In this document: positions 57,345-64,000 of the stretch, piece by piece
How the letters are laid out: each line of letters starts with the position of its first letter
Numbering within the stretch: the first letter of the stretch is position 1
From: Ascarosepion bandense
Taxonomy: Eukaryota > Mollusca > Cephalopoda > Sepiida > Sepiidae
Assembly: GCA_037127315.1 (NCBI GenBank)
Contig: JBBBDQ010001028.1
Location: 744,001-808,000 of the forward strand
Direction of reading: 5' to 3'
DNA: 64,000 nucleotides
The notes under the pieces: generated by a model
What the model was told of the DNA's origin: nothing
Databases searched by the model: none
Seen by the model: the letters and a program-made list of their open reading frames with translations, nothing else
Made by a program: the position numbers and the translations under genes

Positions 57345-59642
57345 TTAAAGACCTAACAGGTCCCTGAGCTTCACAAACTGTGAGCTCACAAGTCCTTTTG
57401 TTAGAATATCCGCTACCATTTCTTTGCTCGGACAGTCCTCCAACTTGACTGTCTTCTTTTCCACCTGTTCTCGGATATAGAGGAACTTAATGTCAACATG
57501 TTTGGCCCTTCCATGATGCTGTGGGTTCTTTGCCATACACATTGTTGACTGGTTGTCTTCGTAGATCAGTGTCGGGGAAACTGGTGATCCTGATAAGGCA
57601 GCCTGAAGGCGCTGCATCCAAACAGCCTCTTGTGCCGCACTTGCCAATGCCATGTATTCAGCTTCAGCTGTTGATAATGCAACACAGGTTTGTCTTTTGC
57701 TTCTCCAGCTGACAGCTGCTCCACTTAATTTAAACAAGTAACCAGATGTCGATCTGCGATCATCTAAATTACCAGCCCAGTCTGCATCTGAATATCCCAG
57801 GAGGTTAGAAGTTTTTTCCTTGTCATACAATAGACCATACCCTTGAGTACCATTTAGATAACGGAAAATATGTTTAACGCACTTCCAGTGTTCCATTGTA
57901 GGCTGAGAGCAGAATCTTGCAACATTGCCAACAGCATATGCAATGTCAGGTCGTGTCCTTGTTGACAGATACAGTAAGCTTCCAACGGCTGATTGGTACA
58001 ACTCTTTGTTGACCAGCTTGCTCACTTCAGTTGCCTTTGTTAATTTTACTCCAACATCAATTGGGGTTGATACTGGTTTGGAGTTTTCCATTTGAAATTT
58101 TCTTAAAACTTCTGCTGTATATGCAGGTTGTCCAATCCATATTTTCCCTGGTTCGGGACAAACAACTTTAACACCTAAAAAGTGTTTTAGTCTTCCCAAA
58201 TCCTTGATTTTGAAAAATTTTGGAATATTCTTTACAAAATCTTGAATTTGGTTCTGGGATTTGCTTCCCACAATTATATCATCAACATAAACCGCAGTGA
58301 TGAATATTTCTCCTCCAGAGGATTGTATGTAAATACAGGGATCGTTCTCCAACTGCTTGAAGTTCATCTTTTTTAGTTGATAATCAAGCACTTCATTCCA
58401 ACATTTTGGTGACTGCTTTAAGCCATAAATGCTTCGCTGCAGTTTGCAGATAAGATGTTTCTTGCCTTCAACTACAAATCCCTCTGGCTGCTTCATGTAG
58501 ATCTCCTCCTTTAGCTCACCATTTAAGAATGCAGTGGTGATGTCCAACTGATGTAGCTTCAGGTCATTCTGTGCTGCTAACGCAACAACAGTTCGCACTG
58601 ATTCAAATCTCACAACTGGGCAAAAGGTCTCGTCATAATCAATACCTTGCTTCTGAAGAAAACCTTGGGCTACCAGTCGAGCTTTATACTGTTCCATTTT
58701 TCCATCAGCATCGTACTTGCGTTTAAAAACCCATTTGCTACCAATAGCTTTTCGTTCACTCGGTAACTCGGTGCGATCCCATACTTTGTTAGTATGCAAG
58801 GAAGAAATTTCACCTTCCATTGCTTTCATCCACTCATTCCTCTCAGGACTGGAGAGTGCTTCTTCTATTGTCAGTGGATCACTTAAATTATGGGCCATGT
58901 AAACCCATTCACCGTACTGGTCTGGAGCCTTCTTAGTTCTTGGTGATCTTTGGAGTCCCGGTCCCTCCTGCAAGTTGTCATTATCCTCGGAGCTCTCCTG
59001 GTATTCGATTTCAACTGGAGGTGGCTTCACTACTTCTTTTTCCTCTTGGTCAGTTATGGAGCCTGATTCATTGAAGATCACATCCCTGCTATGAAATACT
59101 CTAGACTTTCTGGTGTCATAAAGTCTATAACCCTTTACACTAATGCCATAACCAAGAAATATGCTCTTCTTGGACTTAGAATCCATTTTAAACCTTTCAT
59201 CCTTTGGTACATGGACAAAAGCATCACACCCAAAGATGCGTAAATGTTTTACATTGGGTTTATGCCCCTTCAATACTTCATAGGGTGTCATACCTTTCAC
59301 AGAATTTGTTGGGCTCCGGTTTCGAATATATGAAGCTGTGGATAAAGCTTCTGCCCAAAATTTCTTAGGCAGTTTTGCATCTGACAACATTGCCCGCACT
59401 GTTTCTACTAATGTTCGATTCATTCTTTCAGCTACTCCATTTTGCTCTGGGGTTTTAGGAACAGTATATTCATGTCGAATGCCTTCCTTTTTTAAGTAAT
59501 CTTCAAATTCTCTTGAAGTGTACTCCCCACCATTATCAGTGCGTAGGGTCTTAATATTATGTCCTGTGAAATTTTCCACCATGGTTTTCCATTCCATTAA
59601 CTTTTTAAAACATCTCTCTTGTGTTTGAGCACGTATATCCAT
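57345..59642 (-). pseudogene. copia integrase-RT-RNase H part, 765 codons, cut off from Gag by a frameshift
   Basis: This continues the integrase catalytic core: D36 in LRTDNGGEY and E72 in GVAERMNRTL complete the DDE triad. The integrase C-terminal region follows (GYGISVKGYRLYD). The RT has LHQLDITTAFLNGELKEE with its catalytic Asp and VYVDDIIVG with the DD pair at 454-455. RNase H has YSDADWAGNLDDRRSTSGY, STAEAEYMAL, EDNQSTM and HVDIKF. The frame has no internal stop and ends just inside the 3' LTR. The listed Met is internal, not a true start. Apart from the single shift near 59.6 kb the enzyme appears complete. Confidence 0.93.
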
Positions 59643-61192
59643 ACAAATCTTGATTTATCATCAATAAATGTTACAAAATATTCTGCTCCACCAAGCGATT
59701 TTGCCTCTATCCTTCCACAAACATCGTTTTGAACAATTCCGAGACGTTGAGTAGCTCGCTTTCCACCAGATTTTGGAAATGAGGAACGATGATGTTTTCC
59801 ATCCAAACATGGCTCACATAAGTTGATATCCTTGGTTACATCATAGTCAAGGCCAGTTACTAGTTTATCTTTTACTAGTTTCTGTAAATTCTTTTCTCCA
59901 AGGTGGCCAAAGCGTCTATGCCAAATCACCTCCTTTGTGTTACTACTTAGGCAGGAGTTTGCTGAATGGGCTTCTCCATATACTTCACTGCAGTTTAAAT
60001 AGTATATGTTACCAATTTTTGAACCTGTTGCCACCACTTTCTGCTTGTCATCCAGAATTTGACAACTTGATTCAGTAAATAGGCATGTCTTTCCAGATTT
60101 AGTGGCTCTAGACACACTTAATAAATTATAAGACAATTTAGGAACATATAGAGTTTCATAAAGCCTGCATCTTTGGTATTTGCCATTTGGTAAACTCACT
60201 TTAAGTTCTATTGTACCTATACCTAATGCCTCAACTGAAAATCCATCGCCAAGGGTTATTTCCTCTGCTACATCCAACTTTCTGAAATTAATAAATTTCT
60301 CAACATCGTAACACATGTGACATGTAGCTCCAGAATCAACAATCCAGTTACTCTTATTATTATTTGACAACAACGCATGATGTGTGAGAAGTCCAACAAT
60401 GTCATCACTAGAATCACTTGAGTCATCCTTTATTTTCTTAGTGAAGAAAACTTTCCTTTTCGGATGGTTCGACTTAACATTCTCTTTTGTATCAAGTAAA
60501 CGACAGTCACGTTTAATGTGTCCGTTTTTTCCACAGTAATAACATTTGGGTCCCCTTTTGTTGACATGATGTTTTGATGCAATGGCTTTCAATTCAGCAC
60601 CATTTATTTCCTTCTCTTTGATCTTGGTTTCTTCATGCAGCAATCGCTCAGTCACTAACACCCATTTAGGAACATCCTGACTTGCTTCGAGTGCCGTCAC
60701 CAACATATTATAAGAGTCTGGAAGTGTAACCAGAAGATGAACAACTCTATCTTCCTCGTCAATAGAATCGCCAATGACTGCTAATTCATCAAATATTTCC
60801 ATCATAGTTTTAATGTGTTCATGAACAGAGTCGCCGTCTTTTAGTTTAAGAGAATATAATTTTCTCCTCAACACTAATTTATTTGCCCAAGTTTTCTTTT
60901 GAAATTGGTCAGCTAATTTTTTCCACACTACTGCGGGGTCGTCAGGGTCTCCAATTAAATATAGCAGTGAAGTTTCCACCGACAGTACAATCGTCGCTAA
61001 TGCACGGTCCCTTCTTGATAAATATTTTACGTGTGATGCAGAATCTGTTCGTTTATCAGGAACTATCTCCGTTTCGTTAACAATGTTCCATAAACCATCC
61101 CTAATTAAAGCCATTTTACACTGAACCTTCCAAGTATTATAATTTGTACCATTTAGTGGTACCAGGTTACTAAGTTTTGTTTCCATTGCCAT
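59597..61192 (-). CDS. copia Gag-protease-integrase part, 531 codons up to the frameshift
   Basis: The start is the first ATG after the 5' LTR (MAMETKLSNLVPLNGTNYNT, typical of copia Gag). Residues 1-200 are the Gag core (VWKKLADQFQKKTWANK). A CCHC knuckle occupies 217-230 (CYYCGKNGHIKRDC). The aspartic protease motif is VDSGATCHM with D286. The integrase zinc domain has H425, H430, C459 and C462, and the first catalytic Asp is D490 in QNDVCG. The frame ends shortly after FVWIYVLKHK. It overlaps the second frame by 46 bp, so a one-base change splits what should be one polyprotein. Everything before the break looks intact. Confidence 0.93.
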   Translation of the reverse strand: MAMETKLSNLVPLNGTNYNTWKVQCKMALIRDGLWNIVNETEIVPDKRTDSASHVKYLSRRDRALATIVLSVETSLLYLIGDPDDPAVVWKKLADQFQKKTWANKLVLRRKLYSLKLKDGDSVHEHIKTMMEIFDELAVIGDSIDEEDRVVHLLVTLPDSYNMLVTALEASQDVPKWVLVTERLLHEETKIKEKEINGAELKAIASKHHVNKRGPKCYYCGKNGHIKRDCRLLDTKENVKSNHPKRKVFFTKKIKDDSSDSSDDIVGLLTHHALLSNNNKSNWIVDSGATCHMCYDVEKFINFRKLDVAEEITLGDGFSVEALGIGTIELKVSLPNGKYQRCRLYETLYVPKLSYNLLSVSRATKSGKTCLFTESSCQILDDKQKVVATGSKIGNIYYLNCSEVYGEAHSANSCLSSNTKEVIWHRRFGHLGEKNLQKLVKDKLVTGLDYDVTKDINLCEPCLDGKHHRSSFPKSGGKRATQRLGIVQNDVCGRIEAKSLGGAEYFVTFIDDKSRFVWIYVLKHKRDVLKS

Positions 61193-61330
61193 TGTACTTT
61201 ATACAAGCAACACAAAAACTTTCAATACAAAAAAATTCAAGATGGCCGAACGGGATAAAACAAAAAAAGTTCACACGTGGACATGGACAAATATCTCCAA
61301 GACGTTGACGTAGACTGGGTCCATAACCTT

Positions 61331-61589
61331 TGTTAGGTAATTATTAAAAATGAAACATAGCTTCACATACCTCGTATAAAGGAGCTTCAACTGTGTTGCA
61401 TACTTATTGTCGTAAAAATAATGACAGAGGCATTTGTTTTAGAGCGGACAGACGCACGCACAAAGCGAGCCTTTATTTACATTAGAAGAAGAGGGAAGAG
61501 TTAGGTAAAGGGAGAGAATTCCTACAGAAATTCTAAAAGAGAAAGAGAGATAACCTTTAACTGACTGACAGTTATTGATAATTTCAACA
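61331..61589 (-). repeat. 5' LTR of the copia element
   Basis: The primer-binding region lies immediately inside at 61330-61313. The Gag start codon is at 61192, about 139 bp inside the LTR. Confidence 0.97.
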
Positions 61590-62395
61590 CATTATATATA
61601 TATATATTTCTTTTCTGCGCACGTTTATATGCGCGTATGCTTCTGTATGAATTTTTCCGCGCTTATTTGCGTATACCTATGCCGGAAGTTGTGTATAAGT
61701 ATTTTTATGTATGCGGTTATGTTTTTAATTTGTATATGATTTGTGAATTTTTTGTCGCGTACGTTTTTGTTTTTAGCTTGTGTATTTTCTTGAGTATATA
61801 TGTATAATTTATTTGTCTATGCACTGAAATATGACTGTGTCTGCATTGATCTCGTTCATTCAAGGCTCTTGCCATCTTACGAATTCGCTCTTATATGTGT
61901 CCAATATTGTAGCCTTTACAGATGCTTTCGAAACCTAGCTTTAAAAGTTAACGAATATATTGACTCGTCGAGAAAAACAAAATTTTAAAATTTGTGTATT
62001 TATATATGTGTGCGTATATTCGTATACGCATGTGTCTGTGTACCAGTGTGTTTTCGTGTGTGCATATGATCCTATATTTGTCCATATGTGGATGTCTATA
62101 GATTTGAATATGTGTATATCGACGTCTTTTGCTCGCTTAATATCTAAATAACTTTATAATAATCTAAATCTAATGTTTTGTTAAACTTAGAATTTAAAAT
62201 TCGTAATAAAAGTAAAGTGAATCTAATAGTCGATTAATAATTGCTGATCTCTATTTTAATCAAATATTGATATTAACGCCCTAATAAATTGTTCTTAGAG
62301 TCTGTTCTTATATTCTTCGAAATAGAAATTACTTTATTTTGATTAGTCCACTCTATGTAACAATGCCTCCCTGATTAAGGGGGTTTGGCTAGTAT
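61590..62395 (+). repeat. Dispersed repeat B, copy 2, right part
   Basis: It carries the second CATTA. It is homologous in reverse to 50573-50704, 45396-45453 and 43880-44522 in that order, with no gypsy element or repeat A in between. It is therefore the empty-site reference for copy 1. TG-rich with no ORF of note. Confidence 0.8.
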
Positions 62396-62940
62396 ATATA
62401 TATGTACTTTCTGATTATATGTGAGGTTTATTCGTATACTTGCGTAAATATGTGTTAGCATTAGTTTATATGCGTATAAGTCCGGTCTTCATAAATAGGT
62501 ATGTGAGTGCGCGAACATAATATATATGTGGATATAGATGGATGTGTGTATGTGTATATACATAAGTGTACGTACAGACGCATTTGTATGTACATATGTG
62601 TATGGACTATGGGTATGTGGATATAAGTGTTTATGAGCGAGTGTGTTCATAAGTAAGGTTATATGCGCATTCATGTGCTTGTGAGTGGCGTGTAATAGTT
62701 TTATGGCCAAATAAACTTTTCTTGCCTGGTCTTAATGATTCTTAACCGAAATAAGGCCAAAATCTATGTTCTGTATCATGTTACTTGATTTCCATTTCAT
62801 TTTGAAAGAAATGTTTATTCTGGGAAAATATATATATACCGAATGGAACGAATATAGTGTGGTCTGATGAAATTAGCTAATGTAGCTCATAGAAATGAAT
62901 TATAATCTATAACCACTCTAAATGATGCGTTGAGTTTTCC
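62396..62940. other. TG/TA-rich flank, nothing recognised
   Basis: Low-complexity TATG/TGTG sequence; no element boundaries seen. Confidence 0.4.
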
Positions 62941-62944
62941 TTTA

Positions 62945-63482
62945 TAAATGGTGGAAAGATTCATTGATGTTTTTAAGAGAGTGATTAAAAAGGCAAACAG
63001 TACAGAAGCAGAAAACGAAGAGCTTAAAAAATACCAATACAGGAATGAGTCTAGTGGACCTAATGTTCGCTAGGACAATTCGCTCGGTATTTGACAAACT
63101 AATTCCGTCTGAAGAGAAAATCAAGGGAAAAATATCAGCAGAAGGAATTTATTTCCTTAACTACCATTTAGAAAAGGCAACCTGGTTAGAAGGCATCATA
63201 GAAAATAGAATTGGAAAAATGATGTATTCAATTAAACATCTGAAGTGGAAGGTCAGGAGACACATCAATCAAATAAAAAAAAAAGGTTTACACTGGAAGT
63301 AAATGAAAGAGGTGAACAACTTATGGATGTTATGTACGACATGTTCCATGTACCTAAACCTCCTCCAATTCCTAAAAAACATTGGAGCAAACGTAAACGG
63401 ATCCCAACTGAAACAATGGAAGTAAACCCGAAGAGGCAAAAATATAATGTCCGGAGGACATTAGAATTTTCAGGGAGAGAGA
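62945..63482 (+). pseudogene. 3' end of a gypsy pol (integrase C-terminus)
   Basis: In plus-strand frames: VERFIDVFKRVIKKANST (end of the integrase core), then LMFARTIRSVFDKLIPSEEK, then RIGKMMYSIKHLKWKVRRHI, which is the usual 'GxMMYxV...RRHxNQ' tail of gypsy integrases. VPKPPPIPKKHWSKRKR follows. At least two frameshifts. A purine tract GGGAGAGAGA at 63473-63482 adjoins the LTR. The rest of the element is absent upstream. Confidence 0.85.
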
Positions 63483-63695
63483 TGTTGTGACGTAGCTCGA
63501 ACACGTGACGTACGGTTCACAATATATAAAGGACTGATATCGAGTAGCGAGAGTGGAGTCGGCAGCTGACGGCTAGCACAGTCGTTGTCTATTCAGCTCA
63601 CTAGTTGTTACCACCCTACACGGACGTGTACTACTGTATCTACCGAGCCATAAAAGTATTATATCTGTGTATTGTCATTCTTCCACGATACAACA
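63483..63695 (+). repeat. 3' LTR of the truncated gypsy element
   Basis: TGTTGTGACG...GATACAACA ends directly follow a polypurine tract. It contains ATATATAAAGG (about 63522), a TATA box. It is different in sequence from the LTRs at 45.4 and 50.3 kb. No second copy in the window and no clear target duplication. Confidence 0.8.
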
Positions 63696-64000
63696 GATTT
63701 GATTTTCAGCACTTTTCCTTCTGCATTTTATTTTTTATTTAACTTTTTAAGGACACATACGAAACTACTTTTAAAGAAAAACAAACAAAAGAAAACAACC
63801 AGATAGATAAAAACAGACATGTTAGTAGGGAGGGAAATAGACTTAGTCATAGTCTCATACCTGAAGGAAGACGTTAATTAGAAATAATGCCCCTAACTTG
63901 ATATGTAGATACATAGGCAGTCAGTGATTTATGGCCGAATGAAAGAATTGGTCAGTAATTTTCTCCAATCTACTAAAGACAATCGACACCGAATCCGAAT
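63696..64000. other. Window end, nothing recognised
   Basis: No motif seen in the last 305 bases. Confidence 0.4.

Larger units (their letters stand above)
57049..61589 (-). mobile_element. Ty1/copia LTR retrotransposon, young, one frameshift
   Basis: 259-bp LTRs with TGTTAG...CAACA ends are flanked by CATTA target duplications (57044-57048 and 61590-61594). The LTRs differ at only 4 positions. Pol order on the minus strand is protease, integrase, RT, RNase H, which defines copia. A purine tract (complement of CTCCTCCTC at 57308) adjoins the 3' LTR. Next to the 5' LTR the minus strand reads GGTTATGGACCCAGTC, complementary in large part to the anticodon region of initiator methionine tRNA, the half-tRNA primer known for Drosophila copia. 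It splits repeat B copy 2. Confidence 0.97.

Noticed and set aside
62489..62710. His/Thr-rich 73-codon minus-strand frame
   Set aside because: Low-complexity TG/TA sequence; no matching repeat or protein family.
62857..62900. CTGATGA followed by GAAA near 62860 as another hammerhead
   Set aside because: The intervening sequence forms only a 4-bp AGCT/AGCT pairing and no stem I is seen.

Overview
This is AT-rich metazoan nuclear DNA, almost entirely introns, intergenic sequence and transposable elements. There is no operon structure and no bacterial gene, and I see no CRISPR array and no canonical tRNA or rRNA gene. The element mix suggests a mollusc, most likely an octopus-like cephalopod: several Penelope-like elements (PLEs), one LINE family in three copies, mariner and Tc1-like transposons, tRNA-derived SINEs, Ty3/gypsy and Ty1/copia elements, and long (TA)n, (CA)n and (GATA)n arrays. 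The organism is an inference from this style; no species marker is present.

The only convincing host gene lies on the minus strand. It has a first coding exon at 36219-36481 and a last coding exon at 19535-19802, joined in phase across a 16.4-kb intron. It encodes a 176-residue HAD-superfamily-like protein. The intron holds LINEs, mariners, SINEs and an unrecognised A/C-rich block.

Layout. 1-2.4 kb: one broken LINE (minus) with two insertions. 2.4-9.1 kb: mostly featureless, one SINE fragment. 9.15-10.3 kb: a mariner with intact inverted ends. 12.77-14.28 kb: two PLE tails in head-to-head inversion, with a perfect 66-bp palindrome inside one. 19.5-36.5 kb: the host gene. 37-41.5 kb: SINE tail, promoter-like segment, fold-back element, possible solo LTR. 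41.5-43.85 kb: a PLE flanked by inverted copies of its terminal repeat. 43.9-51.4 kb: a nested stack in which dispersed repeat 'B' has been invaded by repeat 'A', a gypsy element and two SINEs. 51.4-53.6 kb: a different GIY-YIG-type reverse-transcriptase relic. 54-56.7 kb: hammerhead-bearing repeats, a second PLE tail and microsatellites. 56.74-62.4 kb: a second copy of repeat B, invaded by a young copia element. 62.9-63.7 kb: the 3' end of another gypsy element with its LTR.

The most interesting feature is repeated self-cleaving-ribozyme architecture. Hammerhead-type cores occur in a tRNA-derived SINE (three copies) and in a PLE-style terminal repeat (two inverted copies). A third hammerhead-like hairpin sits in the PLE terminal repeat. 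Comparing repeat copies inside the window also recovers empty sites for the copia, gypsy and SINE insertions, so their order can be read directly.
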